Shown piece by piece: positions 26,840 to 35,392 of a DNA stretch of 64,000 bases. The notes below the pieces were generated by a model that was not told the origin of the DNA, made no database searches, and worked only from the letters and a program-made list of their open reading frames with translations. The stretch's first letter is position 1; each line of letters opens with the position of its first letter. Origin of the DNA: Nocardia fluminea (GTDB lineage: Bacteria > Actinomycetota > Actinomycetes > Mycobacteriales > Mycobacteriaceae); the NCBI RefSeq assembly GCF_002846365.1, contig NZ_PJMW01000002.1, positions 5,208,001 to 5,272,000 of the forward strand, read 5' to 3'. A program made the translations under genes and the position numbers.

Positions 26840-28078
26840 TCAAGAGGAGGTTTGTTTCTGGGAGGGGCCGAGTCGGTGGACGGTGAGCGCGGCCGCCAGC
26901 ATGCGCGAATCCGTGGGATCGGACGGGTCGAGGCCGGTCAGTTCGGCGATGCGATGCAGCCGGTAGGTGAAGGTGTTGGGATGGACGTGGATGCGGCGCG
27001 AGGCTGTTTTGCGGTCGGCTCCGTATCGGAGGTGGGCCTCCAAGGCCTCGAGTAGGTGAGGGCTGGCGAGCAGCGGAATCACGCGGTGCGCCAGCCGTTC
27101 TCGCGCCGGCCCCGGCCGGGTGAGCTGGTACTCCAGCAACAGATCGTCGAGCCGGTAGCAACCTCCGGGGTGACCGCACAGCCGGGCCAGCTCGGTCAAT
27201 TCGCCCGCGTCCTTTGCCGCGGTCGGAATTTTGTCGCTGCTCACGCCGGAGAATTCCGCCAGATACACCGTGACCCCGAACTGCTGCGAAAGACGGGCGG
27301 CGAGCTGGTCGAAGCGCTCGGCGTCGACGCTATCTTTCTCGGAACTGTTGCTCACCAAGGCGATTCCGCTCGCGCCGTCGAACGTCGCGGGAGTGATTTC
27401 GCCGGTGAGTTCGTAGAGTGCGCGTTGCAGCAATCGAATACGGCGCCGGGTGACCAAGTTGGCCGCGCTCCCGGTTCGCGCCGGCTCGCTGACATGGATC
27501 GCCAGCACCGTGTACCGGTCAGCGAGGACGGTGTCCGCGCGCACGGCGAGTTCTTCGGCGGGCAGCCCGCGCACCAGCGCCGAGCACAGTTCGCGCCGCG
27601 CTTCCCGCTCGGCATGATAGATCGACTGTTCGACCTCGGTGTAGGTGTCGACGACGGTCATATTGATGCGACGCAGCAATTCGAGCAATCGGCTGAAGAC
27701 CTCGATGAACTCATCCATCTGCGTCGGGTCAGCGACGGCGGCGGCTTCCGCGACGAGTGCCTGAGCTGATCTGTGGATCGCGCTGATCAGCATCGACAGC
27801 GGAAGTCTGTCCTCGGCATGGCGCTCGGCCACCGGGGCCACGAACGCGGTGACCTCGGCGCGGGTGAACTCCCGGTCGGCGCCGATAGCTTCGAGTACCG
27901 CCCGGCCGCACGCATAGATCGTCGGCAAGACCTCGGCGGTGAAGTGGCCGTCGGGCAGTTCGGAGGGTGCGGTGGCGTCCAGGCCGTCGGTCAGCATCCG
28001 CTCGGCGATCTGTGGCCAACGGCTGAGCAACCGAGCCGTGAGCGGGGGCGAAGCGGAAAGGGGTTGTTCCACGAGCAT
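26840..28078 (-). CDS. Second PucR-type regulator
   Basis: A 412-residue PucR protein with the C-terminal helix-turn-helix KTASRRIHVHPNTFTYRLHRI, a long helical N-terminal part and the central TRPGPARERL segment that it shares with the regulator on the opposite strand (TRPGPGRDRL). The ATG at 28078 has a CGGAG site; the longer open frame upstream is not plausible. The two genes are convergent paralogues. A TATAAT hexamer on the minus strand (28155-28160) may be its -10 element. Confidence 0.82.
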   Translation of the reverse strand: MLVEQPLSASPPLTARLLSRWPQIAERMLTDGLDATAPSELPDGHFTAEVLPTIYACGRAVLEAIGADREFTRAEVTAFVAPVAERHAEDRLPLSMLISAIHRSAQALVAEAAAVADPTQMDEFIEVFSRLLELLRRINMTVVDTYTEVEQSIYHAEREARRELCSALVRGLPAEELAVRADTVLADRYTVLAIHVSEPARTGSAANLVTRRRIRLLQRALYELTGEITPATFDGASGIALVSNSSEKDSVDAERFDQLAARLSQQFGVTVYLAEFSGVSSDKIPTAAKDAGELTELARLCGHPGGCYRLDDLLLEYQLTRPGPARERLAHRVIPLLASPHLLEALEAHLRYGADRKTASRRIHVHPNTFTYRLHRIAELTGLDPSDPTDSRMLAAALTVHRLGPSQKQTSS

Positions 28079-28671
28079 GGCTCCGATTGTGTCTTCACAC
28101 AGTGTGGCTGGGAACAGTCTGGTGAATATGGTGGAGAACTTGGTTGCTGTGACAATTATAAAAGTGTTTTCTCGGCTCATGAGTGCACTCAGAGCTGGGC
28201 AGCGGCCGCGAGGGATTCCGGTTCCGGCCCGCGGGAAGCCATTCTCACACCGTGTTCGCAACATCCGCCGGTCGGTGCGAGAATGCGCCGTTGGCGGTAG
28301 CGCGATCTGCTCTTCCGCGTAGCGTCCGGTGATTCCCAATGTGAAACCTATTACTGCCGAACGACTCTCGACTCGAAGAAGGGCGAGCGCGAAGTTTGCC
28401 TCGATCGCCCTTTCGGGCAAAAGCTTTTAACCCCGGTTCCACCCTGATAGCGCAGGAAATATCCTGGCTCGTACCAGTCACGCCCGAAGACCGCGCGTGT
28501 CACCGCGTCGAAGAGGCCACGCAGACAGGCGCGTTCAGCGCCCGCTAGGCCGTGTAAATACCTGATCGAGTCGCCCTGCCCGATGACCACGATGTCGCCG
28601 CGGCGCGTGCGGTGCATCGGATGCCGGTCACCGCACGATGAGGGCCGATTCGCCCGGCTCGCCGCGGTCCT
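28079..28671. other. Intergenic region between PucR and PhoD genes
   Basis: About 590 bases holding the PucR promoter region (AT-rich at 28150-28172, and the palindrome CACACAGTGTG at 28096-28106). It also contains a minus-strand frame, 28351-28617, listed separately. Nothing else is supported. Confidence 0.45.
28351..28617 (-). CDS. Possible small hypothetical protein
   Basis: An 88-codon frame 54 bases after the PhoD gene. The middle part (GDSIRYLHGLAGAERACL, then FGRDWYEPGYFLRYQGG) has codon use like real genes, with G/C-rich third positions, while the last third does not. No domain is recognised. It may be a real small gene or the remnant of a longer one. Confidence 0.25.
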   Translation of the reverse strand: MHRTRRGDIVVIGQGDSIRYLHGLAGAERACLRGLFDAVTRAVFGRDWYEPGYFLRYQGGTGVKSFCPKGRSRQTSRSPFFESRVVRQ

Positions 28672-30378
28672 TCATGGATCTCGGCGTGTTCCGCTGTGGG
28701 GCGAGCCGTCCGCCTCGGTCGACAGCACCACGTCCGCGACCGTCGTCAAGTGTGGACGGCCGCCGTCGGCGCTCACCTGCTCCAGCACGAGTCGGCTGGT
28801 CCGACCGCGCAGATGCAGCGTCGCTATCTGGTTGCCGAAGAAGGGACCGGTAACCCGACTCCACTCGATCGGCACCGGCGGAACGGTGGACACCCGGTCC
28901 AGGAGGAAACGCGTCACCCGTTCGGTGGCCCGACTCCACGAGACCCGGAAAATCGCCTTCATGGCGGTCGGAACGGAATTGTGCATCGGCGAACAGGTCA
29001 GCTGGTAGACCGGGGACCTCACGGAGTCGGGGAACTGCGCTCGCGCCGCGTAGGCATGGTGAACGTCGCCGGACAGCACGCAGATCGTGGCGGGCGCCCG
29101 TCCTTCCGGGCCGCTGCACTGTCCGCGCCCGACGCGGGCGACGAGCCGGGCGAGTCGGTCGAATGAATCTCGGAAGGCGGCCCAATGTTCCAGATCCGCT
29201 GAGCGCCGCAATCTTTCGGCCCATCTGGTGACACGTCGGCCCCGCACGCCTGAGGCCATGCGCTCATTCCACGACTCCAGGTCGTGGAGGGCGCGCGGCA
29301 GCAGCCACGGGAGCGAGCTCCCGATCAGCAAGTGGTCGTAGTCGCCCTCGGTCTGCCGTTCGATCCACGAGAACTCGGGCTCGGAGACCATCGTCCGTGT
29401 GTCGCCACCGAGTATGCGTCCGCACCGTGAATCGATGACGAGCAGCCGGGTGGTGCCGAGATCGCGGCGATACGACCATTGCGTTCCCTTGGCGCCGTCA
29501 GCTTCTTCGTCCGCTGCGGATGCGAAATCGCGGAGCAACTCCGCGCAGTCGCCGCCCTCGGATCGGATCCGCTGGTAGAGCTCGTCGTCGGCCAAGGCCG
29601 CGGGCGAGAGGTTGCCCAGATGCTGGTAGATCCAGTACGACGACAACGCGCCCACGATCCGTTCCTCCCACCAATCGGTGGCCTCGATCTCGTCACGCCA
29701 CGATTTCGAGGTGTTCCAGTCGTCGATGACGTCGTGGTCGTCGAAGATCATCGACGACGGAACCGTGGACAGCAGCCAGCGCACCTGCGGGTCGGACCAT
29801 GACTCGGAATAGAGCCACGTGTACTCCTCGAAGTTGCGGATCTGCGCGCCCGGCGGTTGGTCGAGGTCGTGCAGCTCGTCGATGCGACGGAAAATCTCCG
29901 GGGACAGCAGCTCATCGGCGTAAACCTGGTCGCCGAGCAGTAACAATGCGTCGGGCAAGTCCTCGGGTGGGCATTCCATGACTCGCCGCGCATAGGCGTC
30001 GAGAGCGTCGGCGTCGAAGGGGTCGTCGTCCTGCGTCGCCGTCGGTGTGGCGAATCGGCACGAGCCGAAGGCGAGGGTCAGGTCGGCGCCGGCTCTGAGC
30101 GTGCGAATGAGGGACGGGTGCGGGGCGTCGGACAGCGGCCAGACGCGCTCCCCATCGAGATTGACCTCGTACCGCGTGACGGAACCGGCCGCCAGTCCCG
30201 AAATCAGGACGAGAGCGTAGTGGTGTCCGGCGATGGTCCAGGTGTGTTCGCGGTGGCCGAGGACCTCGACAGTGCACGGTGCGGACGTCTCGACCCAGAT
30301 GGTGGCGTCGCATTCGCCGACGTGACGCAGTAACGGACCCAGAACCAGCTCGGTCCTACTTTCCTGCAGCCGTGCCAT
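28672..30378 (-). CDS. PhoD-like alkaline phosphatase/phosphodiesterase
   Basis: A 568-residue PhoD-type metallophosphatase. A fibronectin-like N-terminal domain (about 1-95) is followed by the catalytic domain: LAFGSCRFA, LLLGDQVYADE, MIFDDHDVIDDWN, LLIGSSLPW and SGDVHHAYAA, which carry the metal-binding Asp, Asn and His residues. No signal peptide is visible, so it appears cytoplasmic, unlike classic Tat-exported PhoD. Expected reaction: hydrolysis of phosphomonoesters or phosphodiesters. Confidence 0.88.
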   Translation of the reverse strand: MARLQESRTELVLGPLLRHVGECDATIWVETSAPCTVEVLGHREHTWTIAGHHYALVLISGLAAGSVTRYEVNLDGERVWPLSDAPHPSLIRTLRAGADLTLAFGSCRFATPTATQDDDPFDADALDAYARRVMECPPEDLPDALLLLGDQVYADELLSPEIFRRIDELHDLDQPPGAQIRNFEEYTWLYSESWSDPQVRWLLSTVPSSMIFDDHDVIDDWNTSKSWRDEIEATDWWEERIVGALSSYWIYQHLGNLSPAALADDELYQRIRSEGGDCAELLRDFASAADEEADGAKGTQWSYRRDLGTTRLLVIDSRCGRILGGDTRTMVSEPEFSWIERQTEGDYDHLLIGSSLPWLLPRALHDLESWNERMASGVRGRRVTRWAERLRRSADLEHWAAFRDSFDRLARLVARVGRGQCSGPEGRAPATICVLSGDVHHAYAARAQFPDSVRSPVYQLTCSPMHNSVPTAMKAIFRVSWSRATERVTRFLLDRVSTVPPVPIEWSRVTGPFFGNQIATLHLRGRTSRLVLEQVSADGGRPHLTTVADVVLSTEADGSPHSGTRRDP

Positions 30379-30722
30379 CTGTCCAGACTATGTCGTGGAC
30401 CGGCTTACGAGGGGCATTCTGCCCCTTACAGAACTGAATCCGCTGCGTGGTCGAGATGCCGCTATCTGATGCCGAGACGGCACCACCGGAGTCCGTCCGA
30501 TGCCGATGAACGCTGCGACGACACGCTCGATCGCGGATCGCACGCTGTCGCGATCCAGCCCGAGACCGGCCTCGCTGTCGCCAACGTAAGTGCCGACCTG
30601 AATGGCGGGTCGGGGGTGCTCGTCGGCACCTCCAGTCGAATCAACCGCACCACATCCAATCACGAACGGCGCCTCCGGAATTCCGGGGGCGCCGCTCGGG
30701 CACTTCGCATTGCGTCAGCGGA
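30379..30722. other. Intergenic region after the membrane protein gene
   Basis: About 340 bases. A minus-strand frame (30388-30663) has some coding-like codon use (SVRSAIERVVAAFIGIGRTP) but no recognised domain. The hairpin at 30668-30693 lies at its right end. Confidence 0.35.
30668..30693 (-). terminator. Hairpin after the membrane protein gene
   Basis: An almost perfect palindrome forms an 11-pair stem (one T-G pair) around an AATT loop: GGCGCC arms flank CCGGAATTCCGG. It begins 30 bases after the stop of the minus-strand membrane protein gene. It lacks a T-run, so termination is likely but not certain. Confidence 0.45.
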
Positions 30723-31166
30723 TCAGGCTTCGCGCACCGCCGTGACGATCGCGACGACCGCCGCGGACAACGCCCCGATCACCACCGCGCCGAGGACGAC
30801 CGCGGCGGCAGTGACCGTGAACTGATCCCAGCCCATCACGAGCGCGGCCACGCCGAGGACCACGAGGATCGCGTCGACGCCAACGGCGGCCAGGACAGCG
30901 TCGTCGCGGCTCAGTAGCTGAGTGGTCAGTGCAACGGTGGCCAGGCCGAGTAGGACGGACACCAGGCCGACCACGACGAAGACAGGGACGGCCATCCCGG
31001 TGCCGACATCGGTCCCCAGGATCAGCAGGGCGAACGGGACGAGGCCGTACAGGACGCGGATCGCGCCCACGCCGCGCAGCGTCCACGAGGACACATCGAC
31101 GGGGGCACCCCCGGTGGAGGTCTTGGTCGCGTACGCCATGCGCGCAGTTGCTACCTGGCTGGTCAT
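30723..31166 (-). CDS. Small four-segment membrane protein
   Basis: A 147-residue protein with a short polar N-terminus and four hydrophobic segments (GAIRVLYGLVPFALLIL, VPVFVVVGLVSVLLGLA, AAVGVDAILVVLGVAALV, TAAAVVLGAVVIGALSAAV). No family is recognised. The ATG at 31166 is chosen because AAGGAG lies six bases before it. A TetR gene lies upstream on the same strand, and two palindromes in the gap mark this gene as its probable target. Confidence 0.7.
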   Translation of the reverse strand: MTSQVATARMAYATKTSTGGAPVDVSSWTLRGVGAIRVLYGLVPFALLILGTDVGTGMAVPVFVVVGLVSVLLGLATVALTTQLLSRDDAVLAAVGVDAILVVLGVAALVMGWDQFTVTAAAVVLGAVVIGALSAAVVAIVTAVREA

Positions 31167-31193
31167 ATACCGCTCCTTCGACATTTTCACACC

Positions 31194-31247
31194 TACGTGC
31201 AATTGCACGTAACTGTGAAACTACGTCTTTTGCACATCGTTGTGCAA
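31194..31247. promoter_or_regulatory. Two palindromic operators before the membrane protein gene
   Basis: The first is the perfect 18-base palindrome TACGTGCAATTGCACGTA (31194-31211). The second, TTGCACATCGTTGTGCAA (31230-31247), has seven-base arms. Both share the TTGCAC/GTGCAA half-site. A weaker related half-site, TTGCAC on the minus strand near 32038-32043, lies before the TetR gene itself. Together they look like sites of the TetR protein encoded at 31359-31994. Confidence 0.55.
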
Positions 31248-31358
31248 GAACTCGTGAAGGGACTCACACCTACCAGGATTCGTGCCGACGAGCACACCTC
31301 GAATCGATTCGGGGACTTCATGTTTCGACGGGCGCTAGCCCGACGAGCGCACCCGCGC

Positions 31359-31994
31359 TCAGTGCCGCGCGGCCTCCGCGGCGGACCGGGCGATCTCCGC
31401 AGCGCCGGAACGGTCGACGCCGACCGCGATCAGGCATGCCAGGGCAGCGTCGCGCGCGGCTTCGGCATCGACCCATTCACCGTCGCTGTGCGCGTTCAGC
31501 AGCTCGAGCACCAACGCCGTGAGCACCCTGGCCAACGCTGCGGGCGGAAGGTGACCAGCGAAGGTGCCGTCGGCTTGACCAGCCGCTGTCAACGTGATCA
31601 GCCGGGCGCGGACGGGCGCGAGCCGGTCGGCCATCCGGGCCCGCGACCCGGCTTCGTCCAGGCGCAGCAGCAGCTGGAACTCGTCGCCGACAGCCCACAG
31701 CGCGACCGTCATGTCCGCGATCGCCCGGGCGGGCGGTTGCGCGGTGTCGATACCGTCGAGTGCGCGACCGACCTGTTCGAAGGCTTCGTCGAGCATGCCG
31801 TCGATCAGCGCTTCCCTGGTGGGGAAATGACCGTAGAGGGTGCGGCGGACCATCCCCGCGGCTACGGCGATGTCTTCCATGCTCGCCAGGGGATTTCGCA
31901 GCAACTCGTCCGCGGCCACAGCGACGATGCGTCGCCGGTTGGCCAGTGCGCGCGGCCCGAGGCCGACGGTGGTCGAGTGCGTCGTCGCAGTCAC
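31359..31994 (-). CDS. TetR-family regulator upstream of the membrane protein
   Basis: About 211 residues with the TetR helix-turn-helix ASMEDIAVAAGMVRRTLYGHFPTRE and a helical C-terminal domain. The GTG at 31994 has an AAGGA site five bases before it; upstream ATG codons lack one. It probably represses itself and the membrane protein gene through the TTGCAC/GTGCAA sites. Confidence 0.83.
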   Translation of the reverse strand: MTATTHSTTVGLGPRALANRRRIVAVAADELLRNPLASMEDIAVAAGMVRRTLYGHFPTREALIDGMLDEAFEQVGRALDGIDTAQPPARAIADMTVALWAVGDEFQLLLRLDEAGSRARMADRLAPVRARLITLTAAGQADGTFAGHLPPAALARVLTALVLELLNAHSDGEWVDAEAARDAALACLIAVGVDRSGAAEIARSAAEAARH

Positions 31995-32655
31995 GTCCGT
32001 CCTTTCACTCACCACCATCCCACACCTGCGCAAAGGCGTGCAAAAGGCCGTCGCGGCTTACCGGCCTGATGATCGGCGACTACAACGAATACGACACTCA
32101 CTCGATGGAGGTGTTTGTCGCCTGTATCAGGATGGCGCGGGAGCATTCCGTGATCGCGCGCGTCGCCGCTGATCTCCTATAGTGCGGGCCGAATGGAGGT
32201 TGCCGTCCACCAGTCGAACAACGGCGGAGCATCCCTGCGGGTGCGAGGCAGACTGATTCCGGCCCCGGTGAGGGGTCGATCAGCGGAGAATCCCGGCGGG
32301 TCTCGGTCCACGCCGGGGCCCTCGGTCCCGGCGCAAAGCCTGTCCGGAACCGGTGAAGCTGAGTGGTCTTGGTGTATTTCGGCGCGAGTTCGGTGATGAG
32401 CTGCATCAAGGCTCGAGTCGCCGCGGTGTGAGGCCGGGCGGGCTTCGTCGCGACGATGACTTCAAGCTCGGCAGGGTCCGCGTCGGCGTCGGGTGGCCTG
32501 CGGTGGTGGGCAGGTCTGGTTTCTGCACGCATCCACCTTCAGAAGTGGTGGCCTGGATGGCCGTCCAGCCCCGCTGCTGTCCGTTCCACCTGCGACCGCA
32601 ACATGGCGCGGGCCGTCGGGGCAGTTGCCCGCCGGCGGCCCGAGCCACACCGTGG
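31995..32655. other. 660-base stretch without a supported gene
   Basis: A minus-strand frame (32098-32532) contains a helical-looking segment (RALMQLITELAPKYTK) but no start signal or known domain. Codon use is inconsistent. The left end holds the TetR gene promoter. Confidence 0.4.
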
Positions 32656-32910
32656 TCAGACGTAGGTGAAGGGCAGTGCGTTGCTGGTGCCGTTCAGCTC
32701 CACTTTGACGGTGACGTTCACCGTGCCCGTCCCCGTCGGGGAGATGGCTGTGATCTGGGTGTCGGAGTCGATGGTGAACGTGGTCGCCGTCGTACCGAAC
32801 CGGACGGTCAAAGGACCGACATTGGCGAACCCGGATCCGGTGATCACCACAGTGCTGAAAGTCGTCGCTGGACCGGAATTGGGTGTGAGGGTAGTGAGAA
32901 CTGCTGCCAT
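32656..32910 (-). CDS. Single IPT/TIG-domain protein
   Basis: An 84-residue protein consisting of one IPT/TIG immunoglobulin-like domain: LTPNSGPATTFSTVVITGSGF, VRFGTTATTFTIDSDTQIT and a closing ALPFTYV strand. It has no signal peptide. The ATG at 32910 begins directly at the domain. Isolated single-IPT proteins occur in actinobacteria, but their role is not known. A long inverted repeat lies 44 bases upstream. Confidence 0.8.
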   Translation of the reverse strand: MAAVLTTLTPNSGPATTFSTVVITGSGFANVGPLTVRFGTTATTFTIDSDTQITAISPTGTGTVNVTVKVELNGTSNALPFTYV

Positions 32911-32953
32911 GTCTCGACTCCAAGCCGAAGAGAGTGAAAAGGGTTGTCTTGCA

Positions 32954-32984
32954 ACGGATATCGCGATCTTGTAGTGATATCCGT
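32954..32984. promoter_or_regulatory. Inverted repeat before the IPT gene
   Basis: Perfect nine-base arms, ACGGATATC and GATATCCGT, are separated by 13 bases. The repeat is centred about 59 bases before the IPT start, in a good position for an operator. No regulator gene lies directly beside it. Confidence 0.45.
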
Positions 32985-33295
32985 CACATCCAGTAGGCCT
33001 CCGATGGCGGTGCTTCGTCAAGCAATCCGAAGTGCGTTTTCGGTACGGTTACGTCACGGTTTCGACCTGGTGATTCGCGGCGTATTCGCGGGGATTCACA
33101 TGCGAGGAACCGGGGGACCCGACAGGTGCTCGGGGCCGTCGCGGTCGGCCGGTCTCCGAACCGGTCGGCCGGTCGGTGTGGCGACACTTCGCGGATCTTG
33201 TTGTCTCTCATCGGGACGAAGCGGTTGAGGTTCCCACCTTGGGTAACCGCCGTGTCAATAGACTCGCGTGCCGAAACCCCCGCGAGTCCTCCGTC

Positions 33296-33862
33296 TCAGT
33301 ATGTACGTCGCGAAACAATTTCCAGCCCGTTGACGAAGGTGCCGAAATCGGGCCGGTACATGTCCCGATCGGTGGCAGGGGCCTGGGCGAACATCATGAT
33401 CGGGTAACTCATTTCGCCCACATCGTAGGAAAAACCGAGAAACTCCTTGTAGAGGTCTCCCTCCGAGGTGGTGGAAATCCCGGTGGTCCTCTGGGCGTCC
33501 AGACCGCACACCGAGGTGGTCTCGGATGCCAACCCTCGCCATCCATCGTCCTTGAGGCCAACTGCGAAGGATGAGGTCCGGCGGGCGGGCAGTACGCGAA
33601 GGGTGACAGTCGCATCGCCCTTACCTAGGCCGAGACGTAACACCGAATCGCCACCTTCCGCCGGCGTCTGGTACCAGGCCGACAGGCGCGGAATCTGGAC
33701 TGTGAAAGGCACATCAGGGCGTTGCTCGGTGACGAATACGGTGCCGGTTGGAGCGCTGGCGTCACAGGTCGAACGAGTCGGTGAATATGGCTCCGCTCCA
33801 CCACAGGCGGTCATACCCGTTGCTACGACGACGGCTGGAACCAGATGCCGAATCTCGATCAC
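33296..33862 (-). CDS. Exported lipoprotein of unknown function
   Basis: About 188 residues from a GTG at 33862; an ATG at 33901 would add 13 residues and a twin arginine. The N-terminus is a lipoprotein signal with lipobox TGMTACGG, so the mature protein should be lipid-anchored at the cysteine. The mature part (VPFTVQIPRLSAWYQTP, VTLRVLPARR, FLGFSYDVGEMSYPIMMFAQ) looks like the LpqN/LpqT-type lipoproteins of mycolate bacteria, but this is a weak resemblance. A small secreted protein gene lies just upstream. Confidence 0.65.
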   Translation of the reverse strand: MIEIRHLVPAVVVATGMTACGGAEPYSPTRSTCDASAPTGTVFVTEQRPDVPFTVQIPRLSAWYQTPAEGGDSVLRLGLGKGDATVTLRVLPARRTSSFAVGLKDDGWRGLASETTSVCGLDAQRTTGISTTSEGDLYKEFLGFSYDVGEMSYPIMMFAQAPATDRDMYRPDFGTFVNGLEIVSRRTY

Positions 33863-33954
33863 GGGTCGTCGGCCTGTCCAGCCGAAACCTCGGGCCCACA
33901 TCCGCGCGTTGGCGATCGCACTGATCTGCCGACTTCCGTTGCGAGGCAGACCCT

Positions 33955-34170
33955 TCACTGAGAGGAGGTGAAGCAAGGCTCCATCGGGACGCACGGGTTG
34001 GTCCAGGAGCCCGTCATGCCGAGAAGCCATTGCAGGTTCCGCTTCGCGATCTCAGGCGACGCTGAACCGGAATCGAGGGAACCGGTCTCTGCGACCGCAT
34101 GGCCGACGCCTGCGGAAAGGACTGCGGCCGTGACTGCTCCGATCACAGCGAGCTGGACAGTACGACGCAT
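33955..34170 (-). CDS. Small secreted protein
   Basis: A 71-residue protein with a clear signal peptide (MRRTVQLAVIGAVTAAVLSA, cleavage after HAVA) behind a GGAGG site. The mature peptide is about 45 residues with a C-terminal NPCVPMEPCFTSSQ, whose two cysteines could form a disulfide. No family is recognised. The lipoprotein gene follows on the same strand. Confidence 0.65.
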   Translation of the reverse strand: MRRTVQLAVIGAVTAAVLSAGVGHAVAETGSLDSGSASPEIAKRNLQWLLGMTGSWTNPCVPMEPCFTSSQ

Positions 34171-34215
34171 GGGGAACCTCCGAGGAATCGACTTTCGGCG
34201 CGATCTGGTGACCAC

Positions 34216-34585
34216 GCGCGCTCCGGTGTTTCAGTCGCCTGCAAAATTAGTTGCACTGGGGCCATTGCGCGAAGACCCCAATCTCGTTGGCACCCCTACT
34301 GATGTCGACCGAACGCACCCCTTTGCCACATTTCGCGCGTCCGAATCTCCCACACTGCTTGGGCACAGTGGTTTCGCGATGATTGGTGCTCGAGACCCCT
34401 GAACACCGGAAAAGCCGCCGAGCATGCACCTCGGGCGGCTCCGCCGGCCTGATATAGGGAAGCCGACGTCCAACAAGCGTCTCTCAGCGGATGGTCGCTC
34501 GTAGCGATCCGATGATGTCTGTGCCACTCTCCGGAAGAACGTCTCCCACACGAGGAACCGTCGTTGAGGTGCGCCGAGTGCTGAT
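34216..34585. other. Intergenic region with a terminator
   Basis: About 370 bases between the methyltransferase gene and the small secreted protein gene. Apart from the terminator at 34413-34440, nothing is supported. Confidence 0.5.
34413..34440 (-). terminator. Rho-independent terminator of the methyltransferase operon
   Basis: On the minus strand, an AGCCGCC/GGCGGCT stem extended by GAG/CTC with a single bulged base closes a seven-base loop and is followed by TTTT. It lies about 145 bases after the methyltransferase stop. Confidence 0.6.
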
Positions 34586-35392
34586 TCAAGGTGGCGGAGG
34601 ATTGGCCGGCGCTGCGCCACTGGCGCACCGCGACAGCTCGGCCCGTAACTGCTGGAATCGGAACAGTCCTGGCCGGCCGACGACGGCTTCGTAGCGATCG
34701 ACGACCTCGTCCACGAAGACGGGGATGTCGGCGGTGGGAAGGCGGGCTGTCCAGTCCGCGAACCCGACCGTGCACCACCGCGCGAAGGCCTCGCGTGAGC
34801 CGAAGTCCCATTCCCGGTCGGTCACGGAGTACGCGCTGACCTCGAGGTCGGTACTCGCCGCGATCGAGGGCAGCGCGCCGGGGTCGATGTGCACGTAGGG
34901 GCGCACGAACCCGGCGAACGCTGTCGACCAGCGCGCATCGGCGGTGACCGCCATCGCGACGTTCTCGATGCTCGGACGGGCCCCGCCGCAGACGTATTGC
35001 ACGAGCACCCGTCCGCTGGGTTCGAGTGCCGCGGCGATGTGCCGGTAGGCCGTCTCCTGGTCGAGCACCCAGTGCAGTGCGTTGAAAGAGACAACGAGGT
35101 CGAAGTCGTGGGGGAAGGTCATCGTCGTGACATCGCCGACTCCGAAGTCGACGTTCGTGAGCTGGTCGTCGGCCGTGCGGGCGGCCTCGATCATCCGCGG
35201 CGACGGGTCGATGCCGAGCACGGAACCAGCGGGCACCCGCGCCGCGATCAGGCGTGTCACATAGCCGTCGCCACACCCCACGTCGAGGACGCGCTCGGCA
35301 CCCGCGAGCGAGACGGACTCCACAGCGTCCGTCGCCATCGCGCGCTGGAGTTCACTGATGTGGGCGTAGCCTGCGCCGTCCCAGTCAGCCAT
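34586..35392 (-). CDS. SAM-dependent methyltransferase, trans-aconitate-methyltransferase-like
   Basis: A 268-residue class I methyltransferase. Motif I is VLDVGCGDGYVTRLI, followed by the acidic ribose-binding GIDPSPRMI, motif II-like GDVTTM and the FNALHWVLDQ block typical of the Tam-like group. The substrate is unknown. Its ATG directly abuts the stop codon of the lipoprotein gene upstream, so the two are translated together. Confidence 0.83.
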   Translation of the reverse strand: MADWDGAGYAHISELQRAMATDAVESVSLAGAERVLDVGCGDGYVTRLIAARVPAGSVLGIDPSPRMIEAARTADDQLTNVDFGVGDVTTMTFPHDFDLVVSFNALHWVLDQETAYRHIAAALEPSGRVLVQYVCGGARPSIENVAMAVTADARWSTAFAGFVRPYVHIDPGALPSIAASTDLEVSAYSVTDREWDFGSREAFARWCTVGFADWTARLPTADIPVFVDEVVDRYEAVVGRPGLFRFQQLRAELSRCASGAAPANPPPP

